Shown here: positions 24,449-34,963 of the stretch, piece after piece
Layout: each line of letters begins with the position of its first letter
How positions within the stretch are numbered: the stretch's first letter is position 1
NCBI GenBank assembly: GCA_027382625.1
Contig: JAJKFJ010021891.1
Location: 1-64,000, forward strand
Direction: 5' to 3'
From: Tetmemena sp. SeJ-2015
Lineage: Eukaryota > Ciliophora > Spirotrichea > Sporadotrichida > Oxytrichidae
DNA: 64,000 bases
The notes under the pieces: generated by a model
Database searches by the model: none
What the model saw: the letters and a program-made list of their open reading frames with translations, nothing else
What the model was told of the DNA's origin: nothing
Made by a program: the position numbers and the translations under genes

Positions 24449-25354
24449 ATAATCATGAATATTCAACCCATAAAATATATAAGAATGTTTTTTTTAATTT
24501 CTTAATGATAATCTAATTAATTTTTAAATAATTCTTGCTAAATTTATCTTTAATATTTATTCTGGAAGTGTCTGATATACAAATGGTTCAGAATGGAGAT
24601 AAGGAAGAATTAGTTGAAGAAAGGAAAATTGAGAAGAGAATTATGGGTAGGAAGGGTCTCACCAAATTCTCAAATTACCTTATTTTTATATCAACCTTAT
24701 AGATTAGAATTGTCGTAGATTAGGGTGGTTGCAGAGATATAAATACAACAAGACAGATGCAGTGAAGAAAGAAACAAGAACAGAAAGAGATAGAGAAAAA
24801 GAAATAAGAGAACAACTCCATTTTGAAAGTTATAACAATTTCAAGAATTAAGAAGATGTAATTATTCTAAGGTTGGTGGTCACCAACTTTAATTAAAAGG
24901 TGATCAATTAATAATTAAGACATTGGAGTGGCTGGCGATTAATTTTCAATTTGATCAAGGAGGTGGCTGGTGATTAAGATAATTTGGCTGACCCGTGATT
25001 ACTACTACTACTACTACTACTCTACTACTACTACTACTACCCTACAACGGGTCAGCCAAAATATAAGAGGTAAATCCAGTCTTCATTTCGTTTATTCTAT
25101 TTACGCAATTCATTTCAATCCTAATCTATTAGTCAAGAGATTCTATATTGGAGCAATTCATTTTTAATTTAAAGATATCAATAATTTTAAATATTTATTT
25201 AAATATATTAAATAGGTAGACATATTTCTGTTAAAATAAAATTATATTAAATCAATGTTTATGTCAAAATGGCAAAAGTTTTTAGTTAAAGTGTTTCCTT
25301 TTCATATTATTAATATTCACGATAATTTCTATAATATGATTGAAGTTACATTTA
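24449..25354. other. spacer with purine-rich stretch
   Basis: 24590-24880 is unusually purine-rich (runs of GAAAGAA/GAGA). It is followed by the (ACT)n hairpin at 24979-25064. No convincing gene. Confidence 0.4.
24979..25064. repeat. inverted repeat enclosing an (ACT)n microsatellite
   Basis: ATAATTTGGCTGACCCGT (24979-24996) pairs with ACGGGTCAGCCAAAATAT (25047-25064), 17 of 18. The 50-nt interior is almost pure ACT/CTA triplets. It looks like a short foldback with a microsatellite core. Confidence 0.75.
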
Positions 25355-25690
25355 TAAGGCTCATTATCAGCGACTAGTTTTTGCATAAATATGATTGAAA
25401 GGGAGACAACGTGGAGATTCTGAAGACGCTGAAGGCGAACGGCGAGAATGCAAATATTATTGTGACTTTGCTGGAGAGTTCGTTTGAATTCGTGAAGAGC
25501 GACCCAGAGAAAGCAATCCAACTCCTCAACAATGAATACATCACATTCCAGGAGAGACTCCTAGAGTTCCACAATTGATTATTGTAATATCTTCGAATCG
25601 TCAGTGCTCGACAAGCAGCAAGAAATACTCTACCAAAAACCATAGGCGCTCTCTGTAGAAGAGACTCCAAGAATTATAATAGGTGCTAAA
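25355..25690 (+). pseudogene. ubiquitin-like-domain gene fragment, dispersed repeat copy 1
   Basis: GC-richer than its surroundings. Translation gives QRLVFA (as in the ubiquitin-fold motif QQRLIFAG), then a break, then GDNVEILKTLKANGE, NIIVTLLESSFEFVKSD and FESSVLDKQQEILYQKPQ. A 13-bp interruption with AAT at each border (near 25575-25590) splits EFHN from IFESS. The homologous place in copy 2 also has a small, different interruption, as expected for short IESs. A TGA follows QRLVFA in both copies. The ubiquitin-like assignment rests on a short motif and is tentative. Confidence 0.5.
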
Positions 25691-26310
25691 AAGCAAGAAT
25701 ATAAATGAATTTTATCGATTTTCCAACAAATATCTTGAGTCCATTCAAAGCTATAAATTTGGCCGATATATAAATGCAATATTTCAGTAGAATAAATCAA
25801 AAAAGATTTCATATTTTAAATTAATAAAGTATAAATATTGTAAATTTTAGGGTTCAATAAAATAAATGTAATCAGACAATTTTAATTGGCCTGACAAAAT
25901 ATATATCTTGAAACTATTTTAAATAAGTTAGTATAGTATATTGATAATGAAATCTAAAGAAGCTATAAAAATAGCATATTTTATTAATTTCAATACTAAG
26001 ATTATCATTTACCGTTCAAAAATTTATAAAATTTAGTTAAGTATACATGAAAGAGTAAATAATGAGAGTTAAGATTCATTTAACAAAAACTTAAATTGAA
26101 AAGAGAAATTAATATATTTTAGAAAATTAATTTATTTCTCTATATAAATCTAAAGGAGATAGATTGGCCACTAAGAGTCTGTAGCATTTACAAATACTAT
26201 AAAGCAAAAGATTGGAAACTAATTCCAGACAGCTACAAGTTCACCAGATGTCCACGTTATACTTGATTTATAATTACCAAGAGCACCTCCCCAAGTTGAT
26301 TAAAAATAAA

Positions 26311-26311
26311 T

Positions 26312-26346
<35 letters not shown>

Positions 26347-27875
26347 CGCATTTTAGACGAACTAGCGTCTTGCGTGTTATATGTTAAACTTAGGGAAGCT
26401 ATACAGCCACTCCCGTGTTAAACAGTCAAACAAATTAAGTCAACTGAAGTTTGAACGATGTCATTAGCTTTCGTAGCTTAGGTCATCACACTAATCTGAC
26501 CAATCTTCATCGTCGTCCTCGGAGTCATTTTTCTTCTCTCCTTTGAACCATGGTTATTCGTCTGGGGGTCTGGTTAGTTTCTGTTTGTATAGGTCTCTGA
26601 ATCTCTCCCAATTGTGTTTAGGGAGGTCAGTTATCTCATCCAGTATGTCAAGTGTCTCAACTGGGTCCCAGTCGTTGGCTATCTTGAGGATTCTTTCAGC
26701 CATGGAATCCTCGGTAATTTCCACTAAAATTGGCAAGTTGTGGAGGAGGGCCTGAATGGTTTGATAAGGACTTTTATTGGTATGGTTCTATACATAGAGA
26801 AGGAAAGTTTTAAATATCTCTATTACCTCTGGGGGTTAGTTCAGGTTGTTATTGTCAATGTTGTTTTAGAGCCAGAGTTTTATTGAATGGAGGTTCATGA
26901 TTGGGTAGTGGATAAGGTCCAATCTTTTTTGTTAGAACTATGTGAGTTCATTATTCTTCTAGATATAGGCTGATTCCTACCATTTTTTCTGTTAAAGGTA
27001 TTCTGGTTGGTACCATTTGAGATATTTTCCTTCTTCTGGCTATAGGTTTATTTTCTTTTCAAGATCCTAGCTGAGTTGTTCTATCACCTTGTCCACTTTT
27101 CCTTTCTTGAAGAACTGGGTGATTTTTGGTTGTTACTTTTCTTCCACGTAGACTACCTTATTGGGTTGCCCTTTGGGTTGTGTGAGGTCTACCATCTATT
27201 ATTTAATATCAGAGATGTTTGATTAAAGTTATTAAATATTAAGTTCGATTGATTAAACTTTATATTTAATAGGTTAACCCGTCGTGACGTGGCATTAAAG
27301 ATAATGCGTCACCTATTATTAAGTTTATTTCTAAACTTTAATTGATTAAAGATTCACCCCTTTTTATTATTAAATAGTGGGTTAGGTTTCTTATTAAATA
27401 GGGTTGTTCGAATCTTAATGGGGTTAAGGACCACTGGCTTTTGGTTGGTATTGTTCAAAGTGGGTCTTGTCTCTGAGTTTGCCAGCTCGGATTAGGATTT
27501 CAACGATTCCAAGGATTGTATTCTTGCGACCGGCATTAGTTTGAAGATCCCTATTGTCATTTTAGATTAGTTTAGTAAGAATATCAAGAGTTAGGGTATC
27601 TTAAATAGCTTTCCTGAATGAGCTAAAGGTTAGAAGTAGAGAGATCCCTTTGATTAGGATGTTGTTTTATCTGTGGGAAAGTTAGATTCCGTTGGAGGGG
27701 GATCTCTTGATTGCTTTGTGTAAGCTTTCTAATGATTTAGTCAGGGTATTAGCTTGAGGGAAGAAGTTCAGCATTTGGGATATGACTGGAATGATGTTGT
27801 TTTCAAGTTGGAGAACCATTTGCTTGTGTATTGGTTTAATGGTATGGGAAAGTTATTAACTTTCTAATTTAATAA
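26311..27875. mobile_element. 1.56-kb insertion carrying the PIP-box ORF
   Basis: Interrupts repeat copy 1 exactly where copies 2 and 3 read GATTAAAA(A)TAAATTATAAGAT. Near-duplicate A/T strings (ATAAATTATAA left, ATAATTTATAA right) flank it and may be a target duplication. It begins with a (TAA)n tract at 26312-26342, and its coding part is GC-richer than the region. No terminal inverted repeats seen and no transposase recognised. Confidence 0.6.
26461..27819 (-). CDS. hypothetical protein with PIP box and acidic C-terminus
   Basis: One unbroken 452-codon frame from ATG 27819 to TGA 26461-26463 using many TAA/TAG as Gln. Residues 1-135 are Leu/Ile-rich and probably helical (FFPQANTLTKSLESLHKAIK), reminiscent of HEAT/ARM-type folds. 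Residues about 140-208 are Gln-rich and AT-rich at DNA level. Residues 230-237 read QPKITQFF, a perfect PCNA-interacting motif (Q-x-x-I-x-x-F-F), followed by KKGK. The C-terminus is acidic (SEDDDEDWSD, 433-442). It lies inside an insertion relative to sibling repeats. Role unknown: a clamp-binding protein of a mobile element or a captured host gene are both possible. GC content exceeds that of neighbours. Confidence 0.75.
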
Positions 27876-28456
27876 TAAATAATTTATAAGATGCAAGACT
27901 GAGCATGCTTGATTTTAATTTATAGTTCCACAAAAACTCAGCGCAGTTGCAAGAGCTCTCCACTAATCTCTTCTTAATATATTTAGCTATCATGTCACCA
28001 CAGACTTTAACATATTATTTGAAAGTAAGTTCAAGTGGAAATCAAGGCAGTGGTGTACAGCGAGGGCAGGCTCCTCACTGGTCTGTGTCTCATAAATAAT
28101 TATAACTTAAATGCAACAGACTTTACAAGATCTTTCGAGAAGTGGCTAAGGGAAAGATTACTGAGGAGGAAGAGGGGAGTGTGCTTTACCTCATAAGAAG
28201 AAACATTAAATTTGAAAGGACGAAGTGGTTAGTCTGAGCAAAATGAAGACCATCAAGTACAGGATTTTCAGAAAGATCAGAGAAAAGTTGAGGGGCTTCT
28301 TCAGACACGAGGCAAAATCTAAAGCCTCAGGCACTAGGCTATAAAAGACTCATCAAAAACTTTAAATTTAAATAGAAAAATTTATAACTTAAATTAAAAA
28401 ATACCATTTAAATGTTTCTAATTTTGAATATTTATTTTTATAATTGAATTTTATTG

Positions 28457-29748
28457 ATGACTTTTCCAAAATTCTTAAGGGGTAAATTTTACAACTACTT
28501 ATGCTTAAATTGGAATTATCTTAGAGCAAGATGTTTATGCGTTTAAGATAGATCTATTTTCCAATCCATTTATATCGTAATCCTATCAAAGATAGACTCT
28601 TTGTCAATAAGAAATCCCAAAAATATCACCAGCTTGAGCAGCATCAAATATCTGGTTGAGAATTTTACAAACTTCTAAATACTGCTTAAGAGAAAAAACT
28701 GCGAAACTATTTAATTATTCCATCTCATATTCGCTATGCAACAAACGTAGAGTATAATTTACAATCTTAGCCTCTAAGTTCGAAGCTTTCAATACTTCGA
28801 TTAATTTGCTAGCGTAATTTTAAAAGCCATATAGTTTTAGAACTAGTTATAACTCAAAAATATTTAACTGGAAAGTTTGAAGATTCAAACAGAGAATGAC
28901 AACATATCGCAGAACTATGACATCTCCAATAACTTCTATAGTTTTCTTTCAATTTTTAAATCGATAGAGTTTGACAGAGCAACTTTGAAATCTGACTCTA
29001 CCGAGCTTATATTTGGAAATTTAGATTCTAGGAAGAATGAATTTCAACAGATAAGAGCTTACTTTAGTGAACTATACGATCCATAAATCTTTCAGTCTTT
29101 TTCGCGTGTCAAGAAATTTATTTGTCAGTTTTGAAAAGTAAACAAGCTCTGCTTTGAAGTAATGAAAGATTGGAATGCTCTTGAGTACTTAGTAGTGAAC
29201 TGTAGCGGTGAGACTATGAACTCCGTTCATTTCAGTCTTTATGATGGGATGATTCGCTATTTCCCCATCCCCATTCTCAGAAACTTCAAAAAATTTGCAA
29301 GTCCTCTCTCTCACGGTATAGTTCTTAAGAGATATAGAGCTAATATTTGAGTGCTTAATTACCAAAAAGATACACACTTTTGAAGCAATTATACTGAACA
29401 CACACTATTTAAGCGACCTGTGTAAGATTAAATATAAGCTTATATAGAAAATTTACAATTGTAAGTCCCAGAATAATTCTCATGAGGAAGGAGACATAGA
29501 TTGATCGATTGGATAATCTAATAGAAAGCATAGAGAGCCAAATTAAAGAAGAGATGGACGAAGATTTACAATTAAAATTATCAACTTATACTATTAACAC
29601 TTTCTCTGGCAAGAAGAAAGTAGTTTTTGAGGTTGAAACTTTGGCATATGACTTTATCAATCAAATCAGGTCTGACGATAAAGTCTAAGTCAGAATTAAA
29701 ATAGAAGACTACGCAGAAATAAGGAAAAAGATTACAATTTCCAGATGA
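28457..29748 (+). pseudogene. family B LRR-like gene, copy 0
   Basis: ATG 28457 opens MTFPKFLRGKFYNYLCLNWNYL, matching the NWNFL N-terminus of the family B array at 57-63 kb. One frame runs about 225 codons to TGA 29131-29133 and continues as LCFEVMKDWNALEYLVV. Later parts (FEAIILNTHYLSDLCKIKYKLIQ; IESIESQIKEEMDEDLQL; VRIKIEDYAEIRKKI) align with compact copies at 57226-62968 but require frame changes near 29345 and 29440. Ends at TGA 29746-29748. The breaks may be decay or short introns. Confidence 0.6.
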
Positions 29749-30939
29749 AATTTAATTTAGAGATAGAGAAACCCATTTGTTAAAATATTCAATCATTTCA
29801 TATAATTTAAATAATTTAGAAATATATCAAAAGTAGATTATTTATAGCTCGATATATTCAAACATTTTAAATTATAGAGTTCTGATATAAGTTAATCAAA
29901 TGATAAAGAATATATAAAAAGAAAAAAAACTATAAATTTTTTTAAATATTTAATTATAAAGGAAATTTAAAATAATTAAACTCTTAGAAACAATGATAAA
30001 TGAAACTTGGCTTTTGAAGTAAGTTAAAGTATCTAAAATGCTTGAATTTGTTATTTATAGTGATTAATTATTTAGACCCTATATTTTTTTCTCTGATTAT
30101 TATAGGATAGAATTTTTTAAATACGTAAATTAATTTTCAAATACAACTAAAAACAATGGAAGGCAGTAGACGTATTCTTTTTAAGAATTGCGAAAGAAAT
30201 TTGAATTTCTTTAGATTTTGTTTATTAAATTTGCGAGTTCTTATAGATGCTGGATACTTTAAGTTGAATAGCCAAATTTATTTAGATAGATCGTCCCTAG
30301 TTGCAAGTAGAAACCTAAATAATAGTGTGAGAATGTAGAAATTAAAAAATAAGAATGAGAAAACAGAATTAAGCTTTGAAATATCTCTTATTCTAAATAA
30401 TTTTTCTTATTTAATTTAATTTGTGACCTATTTTGAGAAATGGGGATTACATTCATGATGATTCGACTTACCGATTGTGTGTTTTCAGAATCTTCTCTTT
30501 AAACATTGTTATTTTAGTACCCTTATGAGCGCAGAAGAAGGAATATTAGAGTAGTGCTTTCCATTTTAGCGAAAAATATTTACAAATGAATTAATTTAAT
30601 TTACTATTAATGACGATCATCTATTAAATTCTGCAGTATATATAAAATAGTGATTTAAAATAAGAAACTATTCTTATCTGCTTTATTAAATTTATAAAAA
30701 TTGATAATGAATTAAATTATTGCCTTTTAAATAGATAGTTAGAGTTTATTTTTTTAATTAAAATCTTTTCATTCAATTTAAAGAAATATTCGCATTGGTT
30801 TTCTTGTTAATTATTTAAAATCAGGGAGTTATATAAAACAATATTTTTGGATTTAGATAAAAATAAAAAATCAAGATGAGTGAATATTCAAATTTCTTTA
30901 TATAATAAATTAAATGGAAATAATTATAAGTTATAAAAA
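29749..30939. other. spacer with one small ORF
   Basis: AT-rich, apart from the 100-codon frame at 30156-30458, listed separately. Confidence 0.4.
30156..30458 (+). CDS. small hypothetical protein, 100 aa
   Basis: ATG 30156 to TGA 30456-30458 with three in-frame TAA/TAG. Begins MEGSRRILFKNCERNLNFF; basic N-terminal half, mixed hydrophobic C-terminal half (FEISLILNNFSYLIQF). No similarity recognised and no neighbour copy. Codon composition is plausible, but at this size chance cannot be excluded. Confidence 0.35.
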
Positions 30940-32247
30940 ATGAATAAAATTGTGCATATCTATCCTTCATTAACAATCTTTTCCTACCTTGGATTCAAAG
31001 AATCTTTCAGGATGCAAGCACTCAGCAAATAGCAAGAAATTTTCAATATAAAAAAGCTCAAAATGATTTTTAAAAATGTTTCCTATCACATAAATGTCAA
31101 CTCTAAAAATCTGCGACTGTTTTAGCAAAGAATACAGAAAAATTGCTTTCTCCTGGATAAACTAATTCTAAATGTATCAGATCCGGAATTAATTAAAGTG
31201 TTGTTCAAGTTCCTGATTGTTATTGATAGCAATCACTAGAAAAATCTAAAAGTTAATAAATAATGCTCAAGTCTGAGTGAGTTTTAAGATTATAACAAGC
31301 CTGAGGAAAAGAAAACAATTTTACTATATCTTAGAATAAGTAATTTGGTAGCAGAGAAACTTACTTACTTCAAAGTAAAGGATGAAATATAAAAATAGAT
31401 GCCTTCAATTTTTGACTTAAAAAATGGCGGAGGATTCCTCCTATTTAAGTTGAGTATCATAGGAATTGAAAAAGATTCTTAGTCCATACTAGAATTAAAT
31501 GGAAAAAGTAGTCTTGAATTTCTAAATGCATAAAGTTTGCTTCTTGATAATGTAAAATTGTAATCCTCCTTTCCACCGAAGATTGATCTCCCTAATATTA
31601 GAAATCTAGTTTTAAGAAATAATGCAGATTGCGAGACATAATCAATCAATCTAAGAAATTTAATAACCCTACAAGTTTGGGATTCCCCTATTAAAAATGC
31701 TTTTATCAGATTTAAAAATATAGCCTACTTTGAATTCATAGAATCAAAGAGTTATCTTCTGGAAAAAGACTTTGAAATGGTCAGTAAAGAAAACCTATTG
31801 CTTAAGATACCTCATAATGTAGAATAAGTAAATTTGAAATTTGGAATGACAAACATGAATGTGAAGTTATTAGATAAGTTGCTAAATTAGTTGGATTGGG
31901 TTAGCAAAGTGAGTATTTGTGCGAATGCTTCTATAATGAACTAAAGTAAGTTCGTTTAGTATTTTGCAGATACTTTTCCTTCTTAAAGGAGAGACTTGAG
32001 TTACTAATGCTTCAGATGGGATGATGCTCCAGATGAGCAAGATAACAAGTTGAAAATTATCTACAACAAGGATTTAACTTAGCTGAAACTACGATCAAAG
32101 GCTAACATTGAGACTCTCAGAATTGAAAAGTATATTAAAAGTAACAAAATGACTTAGAAACAAGCAGACAGCAAAGTCTTCAAGGATCAAGTATTACAAG
32201 AACAAAAAATTTAAGATGCACTCAAATTAATTTAAAATCATCACTGA
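30940..32247 (+). CDS. family A F-box-like/LRR-like protein, intact, 435 aa
   Basis: Complete frame from ATG 30940 to TGA 32245-32247, no introns needed, many in-frame TAA/TAG. N-terminus MNKIVHIYPSLTIFSYLGFK (residues 1-20) resembles an F-box, followed by helical sequence with KQQ and NKxxL. The middle contains leucine-rich, repeat-like strings (SLEFLNAQSLLLDNVKL, NIRNLVLRNN, NLITLQVWDS, NIAYFEFIESK). The C-terminus is charged and coiled-coil-like (KQADSKVFKDQVLQEQKIQD). Family knowledge: F-box/LRR proteins select substrates for SCF ubiquitin ligases; assigning that here is inference. Best reference copy for aligning the other family A members. Confidence 0.85.
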
Positions 32248-32394
32248 TTTAATCAAAACCAAAACCAAAATAAATCATATTAATTTATTTTTAAAAAAAT
32301 ATATTTAATTATAGTTAAAATTTAAATGAAAATGGGATTAAGATAAAATAATAAATGAAATATTGTAAATTTTTTGTCGTTAAATTTTAAAGTA

Positions 32395-32612
32395 GGTGCC
32401 CCAATAGGAGCTTTTTTATTGCTTATCAAATTTAATAAGAGTCTATTCCACCGCCACTATGAGGTGCCTATGAAGGGATTTTGATGTAACAAGCTCCGAA
32501 CCAAGTAACCAAGTTCAAAGACTTATCACCGAGATAACTCTTTACATGAACCTCCTACGAAGAAGTTATAAGGATGAAATTTGCTTACAATTTAATGCTT
32601 AATCGAATACTT
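32395..32612 (+). repeat. dispersed repeat, partner of 604-838
   Basis: Shares several ordered exact strings with the reverse complement of 604-838. It lies 40-50 bp upstream of the rRNA-derived fragment. No coding frame and not recognised as rRNA. Confidence 0.55.
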
Positions 32613-32655
32613 ATAAAATAAAACCAATGTCTCACACTTCAAATACCACGGATAT

Positions 32656-32878
32656 ATAATTTATTAATTCAATTATAGATCTTGAACGAGGAATTCCTAG
32701 TAAGCGCAAGTCATTACCTTGCACTGATTAAGTCCCTGTCCTTTGTACAAATGTCCTGGGCCGCACGCTTGCTACACTGACGCATACAGCGAGTACTTCC
32801 CAGCTCACAGAGGCAGCTGGTAATCAGAAATATGCGTCGTGATGAAATGAATCTTTGGAATAATTTATTAATTTAATT
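32656..32878 (+). pseudogene. circularly permuted SSU rRNA fragment
   Basis: 32678-32750 matches the 3-prime part of eukaryotic 18S rRNA (CTTGAACGAGGAATTCCTAG, GTAAGCGCAAGTCATTA, CCTTTGTACA). 32751-32862 matches the part that normally precedes it (GTCCTGGGCCGCACGC, GCTACACTGACGCATACA, AAATATGCGTCGTGATG, CTTTGGAATAAT). The order is therefore permuted. A 19-bp direct repeat (ATAATTTATTAATTCAATT) lies just outside both ends (32656-32674 and 32860-32878; 18 of 19) at the point where the two parts would normally join. Too short and rearranged to be functional. Confidence 0.85.
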
Positions 32879-32879
32879 C

Positions 32880-33023
32880 TCTTTTTTTTATAATTAAAAA
32901 TGAAATATGAATTTACATTAAAATTTAAAGCTTTCAATAATTATAATGTAGTTTTTTAAAGCAACCTGTGAAAATGAGAAATAAGTTTTTTTATGAGAAA
33001 CAATTGAGAAAATTATTATAAAA

Positions 33024-33063
<40 letters not shown>

Positions 33064-33483
33064 TGTAATCACTTTTATTTGATAAAATGTATAAATAGTT
33101 TAAAATTCTTCATAAAGATATTACTTTTAATTAAGACTAAGTAAATAGGCTTCATTATTTAAATTAATAAAGCTTTAATACTTTAAAAATATTAAAAATT
33201 TTTAAGATATCTTTCTTAAAGTTATTTTAGTAAAATTAGAACCCTAAGTTGTTCTGTCAATATAAAATACTAGAATTTACAATGAAAAATTATAAAATAT
33301 TTATGCAAACGGATCATAAGTCATCAAAATATATAAGAAGCATTCTTAACTTTATAAAATCTTTAATAAATAATATTTTATACTTCTTAATAATCTTTTT
33401 CTGACATAATTAATATTGAATATTTAAATTTCAGAACTGGCTTACTTAATCTTGAACTCTTTTATATTATTATATAATTAAAA
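32880..33483. other. spacer with (TA)n tract
   Basis: A run of TA dinucleotides at 33025-33057, otherwise AT-rich with no gene seen. Confidence 0.5.
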
Positions 33484-34879
33484 ATGAAAAAAGTGTTGCA
33501 TATTTATCCTTCAATGACTGTGCTTTCATATCTGGGAGTGAAAGACGCACTACGAATGATAGTTTTGAATAAAGAGCAGCAATAACTTTCGCAAAATAAG
33601 TTTAACTACATCTTCAGCAGCATAAACTACACAATCGAGGTTACTCCTGCAAATATCGCAGCATTTTAAAAACATTACGATAAGTATCTTAAATTCATCT
33701 CCCTCCTCACCCTCAGAGTGCGGGATCCCATAATGACTCCAGGCATCCTCAGTTTCCTCTCTAAAATTAATCTCTACTATACAGGATCAGAACTTAATTT
33801 CGAAAACCCTCTCTCTCCAGTCAAAAGTAAACCCACTCTTGAAAATGAAGAAAATCAAAAACAACTTAAACTTGGACTTGCAATATCTAATCAGAAAGTG
33901 TTTGAATAATTTGAACAACTCAAGTGCAAGAAATTCAATGAGGAGCTTTATCTATCCTAGGAAATTAAAAGTTATCATCCAAACTATTTTAAATCTGCTT
34001 AGGCCAAGTTCAGAATTTCCAGTCAAACTCTCTTTTGTTTCTTTAGAAAAAATAAAACAAGGCAAAACTCATACTGGTTTTGATATTCCCTCCAGCCTTA
34101 AGAATAAAGAATTTGCTGAATTGATAAATGTTGAGCACATAAGAATTGTAAATAGCGTGATGAAATTGCCATCTAAAGGTTTTATATTTTCAAACACTCA
34201 AACTCTGGATCTTTGTAATAAAGTGGATATAAAAATAGACCAGAAGAATACTTGTTTCCCAGAAGTGAGAAATCTATGTATCGTGAATTCCAATATGAAC
34301 AACGTGGTTGAGAAATTTCCTAAGCTTGAGTATTTCAAGTTTGAAGAATTGGAGAAGAGCAGATCATGCTAACTCAAATTTGGAGATGAGAAGCTTTGCA
34401 GGGAGATTAACACTATCCGAGAAGTGTATATTGATAAAAGATAGACTAGAATGGCTTTGGAAATATATCAGAGCTTAGTTAAGAAATTGAAAAACATCCC
34501 CAAGGTTTATTTAAATGTGAAAGGCTACAATATAAGTCACATTGATATTAAAAGGATGTATCTTCAAGATAAATATGGGCAAGAGATTAAAACTTTCCAC
34601 TAGGTGAAGTACAGCTACGCTTAATTTAATGACAAACTTGGCCAACATATAGACTATTTATCTATAATTTATGAGAGAGACTCTTCTAAATCAGAACTAT
34701 CTGATGATAACCAAGCAATAGTCAAAGTAATTAAATACAAAGATTTGGTGGCTATTGAAGAAGAAAAGGAGAGGAAAAGAATGGTCAAAGAACTCAATAA
34801 ATTGGCTAACAAATAAATAAAAGAGAGTGATTAACCACCTTAAAATCTTAAGAGGAAGAAAATATCAAATGATTAATGA
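33484..34879 (+). CDS. family A F-box-like/LRR-like protein, 452 aa after one 37-nt intron
   Basis: ATG 33484 opens MKKVLHIYPSMTVLSYLGVK. Frame 1 would stop at TGA 34081-34083, but removal of a 37-nt GT-AG intron (33924-33960) joins QFEQLK to KLKVIIQTILNLL and keeps one frame to TGA 34877-34879. The spliced product aligns with the intact paralogue at 30940 (VKLSFVSLEK with FKLSIIGIEK; PSKGFIFSNTQTLDL with SSFPPKIDLPNIRNL). LRR-like middle, then a charged tail (EEEKERKRMVKELNKLANK). Same inferred role as its neighbour. Confidence 0.75.
33924..33960 (+). other. GT-AG intron, 37 nt
   Basis: GTGCAAGAAATT ... ATCCTAG. Length 37 supplies the single-base phase change required between the two conserved halves of the gene. 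Its translation in frame 1 (CKKFNEELYLSQ) is not shared with the paralogue. Confidence 0.6.
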
Positions 34880-34963
34880 TTATAATAAGTTTAAAATTAA
34901 ATTTCTCTTTTTATAATATTGTTTTAAAATATTATATAATTGAAATTCATATTTTGATAGAGA

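Larger units (their letters stand above)
26150..28352 (+). repeat. dispersed coding repeat, second segment, copy 1 (with insertion)
   Basis: Homologous to 36361-37012 and 39603-40217 but split by a 1.56-kb insertion (about 26311-27875). Flanking parts encode IYKYFKAKDWKLIPDSYK upstream; further downstream are RLYKIFREVAKGKITEEEE and, in another frame, RIFRKIREKLRGFFRHEAK. About 7 bp present in copies 2 and 3 (TAGACAT) are missing after CCACGTTAT. The original gene is not recognised. Confidence 0.6.

Noticed and set aside
25282..25812. Three minus-strand ORFs over dispersed repeat copy 1, and a similar one at 35353-35562
   Set aside because: The plus strand has the coherent sense reading (GDNVEILKTLKANGE...), and the minus frames are its complement.
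33924..34083. Programmed +1 frameshift in the family A gene at 33484
   Set aside because: A 37-nt GT-AG intron at 33924-33960 gives the needed phase change and a better paralogue alignment.
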